Assembly (NCBI GenBank): GCA_016649715.1
Contig: JAENXC010000001.1
Coordinates: forward strand, 62,001-126,000
Direction of reading: 5' to 3'
Source of the DNA: Flavobacteriaceae bacterium
Lineage (GTDB): Bacteria > Bacteroidota > Bacteroidia > Flavobacteriales > Flavobacteriaceae
Length of the DNA stretch: 64,000 nt
A program made the position numbers and the translations under genes. The notes beneath the pieces are model-generated. The model was not told the origin of the DNA, ran no database searches, and saw only the letters and a program-made list of their open reading frames with translations. Each line of letters starts with the position of its first letter. Within the stretch, counting starts at the first letter, position 1. Below are positions 8,148 through 18,900 of the stretch, piece by piece.

Positions 8148-10334
8148 TTTCTTTAAAATAAGTTGAACCCTTGTTCCTTCTTCGTTTTCAAACACATTCC
8201 CTACTTTCACGTCCACTTTGTCTTTGTACATTTCGTTCAGAATAGCGATTCGTTTTTGCGTGTTGCCCATTCCTTTCGACTTTTGTTTCTTTTGGTTTTC
8301 GGTTTTGAATTGCTTTGATTTTGAACGGCCAATCCCATCATCGGTAATGGAAATTTTTATGGTTTCAGAATCTATTTGCTGAAAATTGATTTCCAACAAT
8401 CCCTTCACCTCTTTATACCGAAGCCCGTGCCAAACAGCGTTTTCAACATAGGGTTGAAGCAACATTGGCGGAATCACAAATTCGTTGAGCTTTATGTTTT
8501 CATCCACCAAAATTTTATAGTCGAATTTATCCTTAAACCTGAAATGTTCCAGTTTCACATAAAGTTCCAACAGTTCAATTTCCTTTTCCAACGGTATAAA
8601 ATCCTCTTCGCTGTTTTCCAAAACGGAACGCATCAGCAACGAAAAATCGGTCAAGTATTTATTGGCGGCTCTTTCGTCATTCCCCGCGATAAAACTGTTT
8701 ACGGAGTTTAGCGCATTAAAGATAAAATGCGGGTTCATCTGAGACCGCAGCGATTTCAGCGCCAAAATATTATTGGCATATTTTTGCTGTTTAATGTTTT
8801 TGTACTGGGTGTAGGCCGCAAAAAACAACAGCAAAACAATAAGAATCAACGAGCCAATAATCCACTTTTGGATACGATCGTTCTTTTGGATAAGCTCTTG
8901 GTTTTCAAAAGCGAGTTTGTACCGGCTTTCGTTTAGTTTTCGGTCGTTTTCCAGGCTGGCAATCCGGGTTTGCTTCTGGGTTATTTCTTTGCTGAAACGC
9001 GCCGCTTGACTGATTTCCTGTTCTTTTTTCACATAAAGTTCGTCCACAACTTCTACGTAATGCTGGTAACTTTCGGTGGCTTTGTCAAACTCGCCAATGT
9101 CGCGATAAATCTCGGAGAGCTTTCGAACGGCATCTTTTTGGACCACCAAATCTTCCTTTTTGTCTGCTTCCGCTATACTTTTTTGAAGGTACGGAATGGC
9201 CTGTTTGTATTTTTCCTGCGCCACAAAAGCATTGGCTATCTTGTAGTTTTGGCGTTGTGGCGTCAACGCTTCATCTTCAAGCGTGGCACCTTTTCCCATT
9301 GAATTCAATTCCTCCAAGGTTTCTTCGCGAAGCTGGATTTCCTTTTCATATTCTCGGTTTTGGTTGTAAAAATCGGCAACTTTATTTTTTTCCGAAACCG
9401 CCCTTTGCTTGTTTTCCTTTTTGGCGAGTTTCAGCGAATTGTCAAAATATTCCTCAGCTTCGCTCAAAGCGCCACTCTGCGCATATGTTTCGCCAATCTT
9501 GGAATTGAGGTTAGTTATTTTTGGGGTTATCTTGTTTTCTTTGGCAACATCCAACGCTTTTTGATAGTTGAAAACGCTTTTCACGCCGTCGCCAATCGCT
9601 TTATAAGTATCGCCCAGACCTTCGTAAACCTCCACTTTTTGATAGGCCGAAAGCTTTCCTTTCAACAATTTTTGAAATGCAGAAATGCTCTCCTGATAGG
9701 TTTTGTTCTGCGCAAAAGCCCGTGCCAATTTAATGGCGACATCGGTATTATTATTGTTTTGAAGGCTTTGTTTATAGTTGTCTATCGCCAAGTCTGGCTG
9801 GCCCCAAAAGAGGTTTACGTCGCCCAAAGTTTCAAAGGCCAAACTGTTTTCATTTTGTGAAATAACTTTTCCGCGCCTCGGCTCCAGGGCTTTGGTTACA
9901 AATTCAATACTTTTTTGCGCGTCCTTTTTCAGAAAAAATTTGGCTGAATCCAAATACACATTGAAACCCGGTTGCACTTTATCTTGGGTAGATTTCGCAA
10001 TAACAGGAGCAGCATCAGCTTTTGCATTTTCAACGCGCACGGTTATAAATTCGTCCGATTTTACAGTGTAGTATACCGTTATAAAATCATCGCTTTTTAT
10101 GACCAGTTCGTCCCCGATTTTGGCAGAGATTGAAAAATTGCCCGAAAGATTGGTAGTGGTATATTGGCCTCCCAAAATCTCTACATTTACTTTTGAAATA
10201 GGCATATTGGTTTCCCCATCAACCACTTCGCCTTTAAGCAGAAAGGGTTTATTCTCCTGTCGTTTCCCTTGCGCAACGCTTTCCGCAGAACAAAAAAAGA
10301 CAAGTGCCAAAAAAAGATAAAGAAGGTTTTTCAT
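8145..10334 (-). CDS. Sensor histidine kinase, LytS/His_kinase type, with CarboxypepD-like and TPR sensor region
   Basis: 729 residues from ATG 10334, which begins a clean signal sequence (MKNLLYLFLALVFFCSAESVAQ); a longer frame adds 13 residues without reason. Order: carboxypeptidase-regulatory-like domain (about 27-95; LLKGEVVDGETNMPISKVNV), TPR repeats (about 140-430), a coil, one membrane helix (WIIGSLILIVLLLFFAAYTQY), a His_kinase domain with the phosphoacceptor motif QMNPHFIFNALNSVN, and a HATPase domain (LLQPYVENAVWHGL, ITDDGIGRSKS). The sensor part is therefore periplasmic. It pairs with the LytTR regulator immediately downstream. Confidence 0.95.
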   Translation of the reverse strand: MKNLLYLFLALVFFCSAESVAQGKRQENKPFLLKGEVVDGETNMPISKVNVEILGGQYTTTNLSGNFSISAKIGDELVIKSDDFITVYYTVKSDEFITVRVENAKADAAPVIAKSTQDKVQPGFNVYLDSAKFFLKKDAQKSIEFVTKALEPRRGKVISQNENSLAFETLGDVNLFWGQPDLAIDNYKQSLQNNNNTDVAIKLARAFAQNKTYQESISAFQKLLKGKLSAYQKVEVYEGLGDTYKAIGDGVKSVFNYQKALDVAKENKITPKITNLNSKIGETYAQSGALSEAEEYFDNSLKLAKKENKQRAVSEKNKVADFYNQNREYEKEIQLREETLEELNSMGKGATLEDEALTPQRQNYKIANAFVAQEKYKQAIPYLQKSIAEADKKEDLVVQKDAVRKLSEIYRDIGEFDKATESYQHYVEVVDELYVKKEQEISQAARFSKEITQKQTRIASLENDRKLNESRYKLAFENQELIQKNDRIQKWIIGSLILIVLLLFFAAYTQYKNIKQQKYANNILALKSLRSQMNPHFIFNALNSVNSFIAGNDERAANKYLTDFSLLMRSVLENSEEDFIPLEKEIELLELYVKLEHFRFKDKFDYKILVDENIKLNEFVIPPMLLQPYVENAVWHGLRYKEVKGLLEINFQQIDSETIKISITDDGIGRSKSKQFKTENQKKQKSKGMGNTQKRIAILNEMYKDKVDVKVGNVFENEEGTRVQLILKK

Positions 10335-10670
10335 CTTGTATTTAAAACTGTAAACATACGCACTTTGGCGCAATGTTTAAAATTACGTTTTTCTGAAATA
10401 GCTTTGGAAAAGAACTAAAAATAATACTTCCCTCAACCAAAAAGAGCCTTTACTGGTTGAAACATTACCGTCGCTCAAAATTGGTTTTTTTCTGAAAAAG
10501 TTCGCCTTAGGTTTATGCTGTTGAAAAATTGAATGTTTGATGATGGATGACGGGTGACGGATGACGGGTGACCGATGACGGGTGACCGATGACCGATGAC
10601 CGATGACCGATGAACAGATTTCAAAATATTTAAGTAATTAGAATCTATATAAACCTTTAAAAAAATAATT
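10335..10670. other. 336-base divergent intergenic region
   Basis: Upstream region for both the histidine kinase (minus) and the vWA lipoprotein (plus). It holds a 7-bp minisatellite (10545-10614) and a weak 7-bp hairpin (10433-10460). No coding frame is credible: the minus-strand frame here is made by translating the minisatellite. No clear -7/-33 pair was identified. Confidence 0.6.
10545..10614. repeat. 7-bp minisatellite, ten copies (SGRTGAC)
   Basis: Ten consecutive 7-base units: GGATGAC, GGGTGAC, GGATGAC, GGGTGAC, CGATGAC, GGGTGAC, then three CGATGAC and CGATGAA. It lies 57 bases before the start of the vWA lipoprotein gene. Confidence 0.92.
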
Positions 10671-11825
10671 ATGAAAAAGTTACAAATTATTTTAATGCTC
10701 GCAGCCTTCGCTTTAACAATTTCATGCAAAGCAGACATCAAGAAGACGGACAAACAATTATTAGCTGCATTGGAAACCCCAACCCCTAAGAAGGACCACT
10801 ACATAAAAGTGGCGTTGCTCTTGGACACCAGCAACAGCATGGACGGGCTGATAGACCAAGCGAAAGCGCAACTTTGGAAAATAGTGAACGAGCTGAGCTA
10901 TGCGAAATGCCGCAACGACCGTCCAAAACTTCAAATTGCTTTATATGAATACGGGAACGACAATTTGAGCTCGAGCGATAATTACATCCGAAAGATTTTG
11001 GGCTTCACGGAAGATTTGGACGATGTTTCAAAGGAACTCTTTTCATTAACTACCAATGGGGGAAGTGAGTATTGCGGTGCTGTAATCCAAGAATCGTTGA
11101 AAAAATTGGATTGGGGCAAGGAAAGTGACGACCTAAAAATGGTTTTTATAGCCGGCAACGAACCCTTTGACCAAGGTGGAATAAATTATAAAGATGCCGC
11201 TGCAAACGCCAAAGAACACGGCGTGGTTATAAACACTATTTTCTGTGGAGATTACAAACAGGGAATTGACAGTTACTGGAAAGATGGTGCTCAGCTTACC
11301 TATGGCAACTATATGGCAATAAACCAAAACCAGCAGACTGTTTATGTGCCTTCGCCATATGACGATATTATCATCCAACTAAATGTGAAGTTGAACAAAA
11401 CATACATTCCCTACGGCAGTGAGGGAAGTAAGAAAAGCCGCGTACAACAAGAGCAGGATGAAAATGCTGCCGAATACAGCAAGGCAAATGCCGTTAGCAG
11501 ATCGGTTTCAAAAGGGGGCCATCTGTACACCAACAGCGGTTGGGATTTAGTGGATGCCGAAAAAGAAGCAGATTTCAGTTATGACAAACTGAAAAAAGAC
11601 GAATTGCCGCAGGAACTGAAAGGAAAGAGTACTTCAGAAATAAAAAAGTATGTTGAAGTGAAACGTTCCGAAAGGGAAGCAATCCAAAAACAAATTATGG
11701 AGCTCAACGAACAACGCCGAAAGTATTTAGCTGAAAACACCAAAGAAACAAACAACGGCTTGGAAAACGCAATGGTACAAGCCATAAAAAAGCAAGCTGA
11801 AAAGAAGAATTATTCTTGGGAATAG
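10671..11825 (+). CDS. vWA-domain lipoprotein
   Basis: 384 residues. The N-terminus (MKKLQIILMLAAFALTISC) looks like a lipoprotein signal with acylated Cys19. A von Willebrand factor A domain follows (about 45-250) with an intact MIDAS DxSxS motif at Asp52-Ser54-Ser56 (LLDTSNSM) and a later NGGSEY loop. The C-terminus (about 280-384) is Lys/Glu-rich and helical. vWA domains bind metal and partner proteins; the partner here is unknown, as there is no adjacent MoxR/BatA system. Single gene between a minisatellite and a bidirectional terminator. Function is inferred only to domain level. Confidence 0.88.
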   Translation: MKKLQIILMLAAFALTISCKADIKKTDKQLLAALETPTPKKDHYIKVALLLDTSNSMDGLIDQAKAQLWKIVNELSYAKCRNDRPKLQIALYEYGNDNLSSSDNYIRKILGFTEDLDDVSKELFSLTTNGGSEYCGAVIQESLKKLDWGKESDDLKMVFIAGNEPFDQGGINYKDAAANAKEHGVVINTIFCGDYKQGIDSYWKDGAQLTYGNYMAINQNQQTVYVPSPYDDIIIQLNVKLNKTYIPYGSEGSKKSRVQQEQDENAAEYSKANAVSRSVSKGGHLYTNSGWDLVDAEKEADFSYDKLKKDELPQELKGKSTSEIKKYVEVKRSEREAIQKQIMELNEQRRKYLAENTKETNNGLENAMVQAIKKQAEKKNYSWE

Positions 11826-11857
11826 TTTAAAAAAGATGACTTAGGACTTTTAGACCC

Positions 11858-11880
11858 TCCTACGGCGGGCAAGCGTAGGA
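11858..11880. repeat. Small inverted repeat of dispersed flavobacterial type
   Basis: TCCTACG (11858-11864) and CGTAGGA (11874-11880) flank a 9-base GC-rich spacer, GCGGGCAAG. It lies between the vWA gene and the terminator. Probably a remnant of a dispersed intergenic palindrome. Confidence 0.5.
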
Positions 11881-11890
11881 TTTAAGACTA

Positions 11891-11926
11891 AAAAAAACCT
11901 GACACTTTAAATTGTGTCAGGCTTTT
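11891..11926. terminator. Bidirectional intrinsic terminator between vWA gene and porP/sprF gene
   Basis: Stem CCTGACAC (11898-11905) with GTGTCAGG (11914-11921), 8-base loop, an A-run on the left (11890-11897) and a T-rich right flank. The minus-strand version has the stronger T-run and serves the convergent porP/sprF operon. Confidence 0.9.
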
Positions 11927-11945
11927 CTTGTATTATGAAGCGCTT

Positions 11946-12965
11946 TTAATTATCGGGACGTAGCATTCCATTATATCTCATATCCTGGCTCCAAGTTTGG
12001 ATTTTACCCTCAAGAATATTATATCCCAAAGTAATTTGATGAAAACCACCACTGCCAAATTTTATACTCCCAGATTGATAGGTATATGTGTAAGCGAGCA
12101 TAAATCTGTTGTAATTAGCACCTATCACAGGAGTTATATATTGCAATTTTTGAGACTTAATTTCAGTTCCATCCAAATATTCGCTTCCATCAAAGCTTCT
12201 TCTGTATGAAATTCCTCCCCAAAGCCTGCCGAAATCCATGGAATGATATGCTTTAAAATTTACATCGATGGCTTTTTCACCGGTTCTTTCTTTCATTTGG
12301 AACATTAGAGATGGTTCATAGGTCCATGGCGTCTTTCTGCTTTCAATGGCGTATGCCCCAGAAAGTATATAATTGCGCTGATTATTGGGTTCAATTTTAT
12401 CCGTATAAATACTTCGGTTTTGGAAAATAATATTCTTTACTGTAAAATGCCCAGAGAAATCCAAGAAATTATAGGAAAGACCAGCATCCACATTAAAATA
12501 AGAACTGCTTTGAACAATGCCAGCAATTATTGGGTCATAGTCTGTTAAATCAAATTTTGTTTCATCTAACTTAGATTGTGTTAAGCCCGCACTTAAACCA
12601 AAAGATAATTGGTTTATGTCTGCCCTGCTACGTGAAAACAACAGATGATATGCAAAAGTTAAATAGCCCCCAGTTTGGGAATGGTACCCATTTTTATCAT
12701 TAAAAATTATTGCCCCGATTCCAGTATTGTTTCCCAAAGGAGTATGAAAACTTATAGTTTGCATATTGGGAGCTTCATCTTGATCAAACCACTGCTGACG
12801 TGCCGTTATACGGAGTTTGGGATATGATGATGCCCCAGCCATAGATGGATGGATTAAATATAGGTTATCCGAAAAATAATCTGAATAAACAGGTATGCCA
12901 TCTTGCGAAAATCCATAAAGCGATGATAACAAAAGTAGGATAAGGGGAATTTTTTTGATGTTCAT
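11946..12965 (-). CDS. PorP/SprF family type IX secretion outer membrane protein
   Basis: 339 residues with signal peptide (MNIKKIPLILLLLSSLYGFSQ) and the family start PVYSDYFSDNLYLIHPSMAG, then RITARQQWF and a 14-strand-like barrel with GIGAIIFNDKNG and YHLLF. PorP/SprF proteins are FadL-like barrels; SprF is required for surface delivery of SprB, a large cargo with the type B (CHU_C-like) C-terminal domain. Here the gene follows a giant type B cargo by 9 bases on the same strand, so it is almost certainly that cargo's dedicated partner. It ends at a strong terminator. Confidence 0.95.
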   Translation of the reverse strand: MNIKKIPLILLLLSSLYGFSQDGIPVYSDYFSDNLYLIHPSMAGASSYPKLRITARQQWFDQDEAPNMQTISFHTPLGNNTGIGAIIFNDKNGYHSQTGGYLTFAYHLLFSRSRADINQLSFGLSAGLTQSKLDETKFDLTDYDPIIAGIVQSSSYFNVDAGLSYNFLDFSGHFTVKNIIFQNRSIYTDKIEPNNQRNYILSGAYAIESRKTPWTYEPSLMFQMKERTGEKAIDVNFKAYHSMDFGRLWGGISYRRSFDGSEYLDGTEIKSQKLQYITPVIGANYNRFMLAYTYTYQSGSIKFGSGGFHQITLGYNILEGKIQTWSQDMRYNGMLRPDN

Positions 12966-12974
12966 AGTTGCTGT

Positions 12975-15900
12975 TTATCTTTTTAACGTAAAATGTCCTT
13001 TAAATTCTTTGGCGTTTCCGTCCTCCTTGTATTCCACACGGAACCAATAGTCGCTTGAAGGTAATGGGTTTCCGTTATAGGTCCCGTCCCAGCCAGCACC
13101 TACTGGACTTAGTTGCTTGAGCAGTTTTCCGAAGCGGTCAAAAATATAGATTTTCGCCGTTGGATCTCCCGTAGCAATACCGATAATATTCCAAGTATCG
13201 TGGTACCCATCTCCATTTGGGGTGAAATAAGGCGGATAATCTATAACGCCAACATTAAAGGTTACAGAACCACAACCATATATATCCTTAATAGTGATAG
13301 TGTGGTCTCCCGGAGCTACATTTTCAAAAATATTGCTGTCCTGGAACGGACCGTTGTCCAGTTGATATTGATAGGTTCCGTTGCCCGTTGCTGTTACTTC
13401 AATGATATGGTTTCCTGCAAAGGCACCATTGATCAAAGTTGCTACATATGTAAATGGCGGTGACGATACTATTACTGTAGCGCTTACGCTGCTTTCACAA
13501 TTGGAAGAAATTTCAGTATAAGTTACTGTATAAACTCCACCTTGAAGCGCAATAATAGATGGTCCAGTTTCGCCAATAATTATTACACCATCAAGATCCC
13601 AAATGAAGGTATAAAGCGTTGGGTCCAAACCTGTATCAATAACCGGTGGCGAAGGGCTGCCTTCTTCTTCTGGTATTGGGTTTCCATTTTCATCCACACA
13701 AAGACGATAAACACCATCCAGAATAACATCTTGAATTTGTTCCACTTTAATAACCATATCTGCCACTGCGTAGCATTTGGGTTCATAAACATTATCATTA
13801 TTAGTAACCCTTATATAAATACGCTGCGGATTGATGATGTTGATATATGGGAAAACAATCGCCCCTGTGCCAGCTTCAGCATCCTCAAGCGTTTCGTGGA
13901 AAGTGATTATATAAACTGTTGGATCTTGGCCACCAAGTATTTCTGCCCGAAGGTCAGAAACTTGTTGGTTGGTAACATCATCTAAATTGAATTCGGCATA
14001 ACCATCGCTCGGCGGCAGGTTGTCGCACATAATAAACGGTTCCGCTGGAGAAATTGCAATGGCTCCTTTCTGAACAATTAACTCAAAACTTTGAACCCCG
14101 CCAATAGCACAACCCGTTTCAGTGTTCTTAATATTGGTATAAATAGTTTGCGGGTTTATAGGGTTGTTGCCGGCATCTTTATTTTGATAGTTTGTAGTAT
14201 TCACAATAAAGTTTACACCATTCATAGCATCGGTTGGATCTATGTAGAAAGTTACCTTGAAAGGTGGGTCGGTCTGTCCGCCCAAAATTTCTTGCACTTT
14301 TGTTTCCAGATTAAATACGCCGATTTCACTATCGTCTGGCGCGCAAACAATATATGGCGAAACCACAGCAGTGTCATCTGGCAATGGATTTACTATCAGT
14401 TCCAGTTCCACAATTTCAAAACACAGTGAATTTGGATTGGTAGTACGCACATATATAATCTGTGGATTACTGGTGTTTTGATAAGCAGTTACTTCTGGCG
14501 CAACTATTTCACCGTTCTCGTTAACTGCATCGTCATAACTTTCATAATAACCTATTGTCCAATTATTGCCATTGAGGATTTGTGCCTCACGAACGGTAAG
14601 GTCAAAAATCTCTATTTCATCAAAAGGAACTCCAAAATTATCATCACAAAGTTCAATGGCTGACGGTGTCACAGGATTTGGATTCGAGATTACCTTAATG
14701 GTTAAGGTTGTGAACGAAATACAATCGCTATTGCTATCCTGAACCCGTACGTACAATACCTGAGGATTGATTGGGTTTCCAAATGCATCAACGTTTACAT
14801 AAGCCGTGTCTGGATCAATACGGTTTGTATTGTTCTGCGCATCCTGTTCCGTAAGGAAATAGGAAACACCTTGGGTTACTACCCCATTGGTTATTTCGCC
14901 GTTCTTTTGGGTAAGGTCAAAACTTGCAATGCCATCATTTACCTCTCCAAGATCATCGCATTGCTCCAATGGAGTTGGATCGGTTATTGGCAAACCATTA
15001 TTTACAACAAGGTTAAAATGCCCCACTTTGAAACAGTCTGTGTTGTTGTCGTCCAAACGCACCCAGATTGTTTGTGGGTTGCTCGTGTTTGTAAAGGTCT
15101 CTGGCTGTATTATAAAGTTGATGTTCGCAATAGCGTCTGCCTCTGTTAAATGATAGGTAAGGGTATAATCTGTTGGTGACTGACTTCCAAAGATTAAATC
15201 ATTCTGTACAGTAAGGTCAAATTCGGCAAAGCCGCTATCGTCACAAGCTATAAGATCTGGAAGATCGTCTGGAACCACAGGTGTTGGGTTCACAATTAAT
15301 TGCAAAGTAACAATAGTATAGCAACCTGTGCCCGCTGGTGGAGCACTGTAGGCCACGCGAACGTATAGAGTTTGCGTGAACAAGAATATATTCTCATAAG
15401 GGCTTGCCAATGGGAAATTACCAGTTTCTGCATCAAACATTGTTTCGTGATAGGTAATGATCAAGGTAGGATCGCCACCGCGGATTTCTGCAGTTTTACT
15501 TTCTAAATCGAAGAAAGCAACTCCATTGTTATCCACATCGCAAGCATACAAAGGCGTTGGTTGAACAGGCTCAGGATTTGGATTAACAATAATCATAAAA
15601 CTAAGAGTCGCCCTACAAGTATTTTGACTGATAACGGTAACAAATATTTCCTGTTCTGGAATTATAACGTTTTGATAAGCCCCTGGATTCACGATACGAA
15701 TATCATTATCCTGATCGAATTGGGAAGCGTAATAATAAACCGTTAATGTAGGATCGCCACCTGTTATTACTAGGGTGTTCAAAGTTAAATTGAAAGTAGA
15801 AATACCATCATTTCTGGTACTTCCATTTACTTCATCATCACAAAGAACTAAGTCGTTAGCAAGACCAGATCCTGGGAAGGCGCCCACTACAATTTCAAAA

Positions 15901-18900
15901 GAAGAAACCCTTGCACAACCTGAAGCAATACTTTCCAAACGCACCCATATGGTTTGTCCAAAACTTGAAAAAGCATTTGCAGGATTGATAGCATTGGTAC
16001 CCGCATCGGCATCGGCTTGTGTGGTGTAATAAGTTATTGGCTCAAAATTATTTGGATCCTGCAAACCATAAACCGAACTGTTTTGTACTGTAAGGTCGAA
16101 AATAGCTTGTCCATCACCATCTTCATCACAAGCAATCAACGGGTCCTGCAGGTTGCCATCTGGCGCATCTGGCAATGGCACCACGATAAGTTCCAGTTGC
16201 ACAATAGTGAAGCAAGGAAGAATTTCTGGCGGCACATCATTGGTAACCCTTGCAAATACAAACTGGTTGTAGGGAACAATATTTCTGTAAAGCCCTAAAA
16301 TTTCAGTTCCGGGAACTGCATCAATGGCTTCCTGTTCAGTTTCATAATAAGCAATTGAAACATCGTTTTGACCATTTATAATTTCAAGATCGCGGACGGT
16401 AAGATCAAAAATATCTACAAATCCGTCATCATCGTCATCGCAGAAGGTTATAGGAGTTGGGTCAACTTTCGGGTCCGGATTTGAAAGTACGTTCAAAGTA
16501 ACGGTAACATTGTTTGAACATCCAAATTGTGAAGAAACCGTTCCAATAACTGTTTCTGGAGTCGCAATGTTTTGGTACATCGTTGGGTTCAAAATAGGAT
16601 TGCCCATAGCATCAAACCATTGAACTGTTAAACCAATATTTCCACCAGTAATTAAGATATTGTTTATTGTAAGATCAAATGTGGAAATATTATCCGTTGG
16701 GGTACTGCCCTGCAATTCGTCATCGCAAAGGAAATTTTCAAAAGGTCCGTTGTTTGCGGGAATAGGGTCCACAATCAAAGTCAACGGCACTATATCATAA
16801 CAACCTTCGGCTCCGTTTGGATTTGGCGGAATACTACTTGCGGCATTGCCCACCACCAAAACGTAGATTGTCTGAGGATTTGTAGTATTGGTGAAAGCAC
16901 CCGGAGTTGCAATAGCTCCCGTAAAATCTGGGGCGGTCAATGCAAGGTCTCCTGCTATTATGGCATCGGCCTCTAACACGTAATAATACACATCAAAACC
17001 TGTAGGGTCCAAGGTGCCCAAAATCTCAGCTTTTTTATCGTTTAAATTAAAGATTGTAAAACCATCGGCTACCGCATCATCACATTTCCGCAACGGTTCA
17101 GGTACTGTGGCTGTTGGTGAGGCGTGAACTCTGAGAGCGAATGAAATAATACGTTGGCACAAGCTACCGTTCACGGTGTTTATAATCCTTGCCCACACAC
17201 CACCTGTTCCATAACCGGGAAGCAAAGGATCTGTAATGGGAACGTCATTATATTTTACGTCATTTTTGTAGGGAGCCGTTATTGGGAGCACATTGTTTAC
17301 TGCATCCAATAAGGTTTTGTGGTATGATACTGATAAATTGGCATCTCCATTTGTTATAAAATTGTCCTGGGTAGTTAAATCGAAAAGCGCAAAACCATCG
17401 TAGTCAGAATCGCAGGCAATCATTTCGCCCGGCGAAAAAGCTAATGGGTTCGGTTCAACAATAATAAGAAATGAATTTCTTGCGCGACACCCATTTTCAC
17501 TGAAAACAGTTACGTAAATAGTCTGCTGCGGACTTACTATGTTTCTATAAGCGGAAGGGTTGGCAATAGGGTTGTTGTTTGCTTGATCTACTGGGGATGC
17601 ATAATAAAAAACTTCCAGATTTGGATTCCCCATGCTGATCAAGGCATCATTTACAGTTAGGTCAAAGATTGAAGTGCCATCAATATCGGTACTGTCCACC
17701 GTAAGATCATCACATTCCGTTAAATCGTTACCAACGCCGATAGTTGGGAAAAGTTCAATAGCTAATTGAAATTCAGTTACCCGAACACAACCCGTTACGA
17801 GACTCTCCAAACGAACCCATATTGGCACTCCTCCTGCACTAATATATGATGCTGGATTAACTATTTCAGTTCCAGGAATACCTGCTTGTGCATCTGCTAA
17901 GCTTGTATCGTAATAAGTAATGGGCGTAACGAAAATTGCAGGATCCTGGTCTCCAATAACCCCAGCGTCTTGAAGGGTCAAGTTGAAAATTGCAGTACCA
18001 CTTCCGCTTTCATCACAACCAATAAACGGATCTGCAAAAGGTGGCATTTTTGGTTTATCGGGCAAGGCAATCACGTGCAATTCCAATTCCACAATGGTAA
18101 AGCAGCCCAGTGTTGCTGGGGGAACATTTTTTTCAACCCGGGCAAATACTGTTTGAATAAATGGATCAGTGTTAGTGAAAGGCATTACGATCTCTGTTCC
18201 TGGAAGGCCTGCTTCAGCTCTCGGGCGTGTAGTATAATATTTTACAGTTACATTGAGTTCGAGATTGGTAATATCGGCATCTGCCAAAGTAAGGTCCCAA
18301 CCGCCCACAAGACCATCATCATCGTCATCACAAAGTTCCAATGGTGCTGGGTTAAAGTTTGGGTTTGGGTTTGGCAATACTGTTAAGGTCAGCGTTACCA
18401 ATGTTTTACAACCATATTCAGAAGTTACCCTACCAATTACCGTTTGTGGCGTACCTATATTCTGATAAGTGGTTGGGTTTGGAATAGGAATATCAGCCGC
18501 TTCGTCTGCATAGCTGAAAAACCAAACAACGGTTAGCGTTGGGATGTTGTTAGTTACTTGCGCATTAAAACTAGTAAGGTCGAAAGTAGAAATTTCGTCA
18601 GTTAGCGTACTGCCCTGCAGTTCATCGTCGCACAATTCGTAATTAAACGGACCAAGATTTTCTGGATTGGGTTCCACGCGAAGTTCGATGGTAATAATAT
18701 CATAACAACCCGAAGCCTGATTTGGGTTCGGCGGAATGGTTCCCGTGCCATTGCCCACTATAAGGATATAGATGAAATCTGGATTGGTTGCGTTGAAGAA
18801 ATTTGTAGGGTCTGGAATTGCCTGTGAAAAATCAGGGGCTGTTAAAGCCACATCACCTGCAGCGACGGCTTGGGTAAAATCTTCGTAATAATAAAGGTCA

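Noticed and set aside
10475-10753. Minus-strand reading frame of 92 codons with HRSSVIGHRSPVIGH-type repeats
   Set aside because: It is the translation of the 7-bp minisatellite, overlaps the start of the vWA lipoprotein and has no family resemblance.
10671-11825. vWA lipoprotein as part of a new secretion or defence system
   Set aside because: No MoxR-type ATPase, Bat genes, nuclease or other partner is adjacent; it is a single gene.
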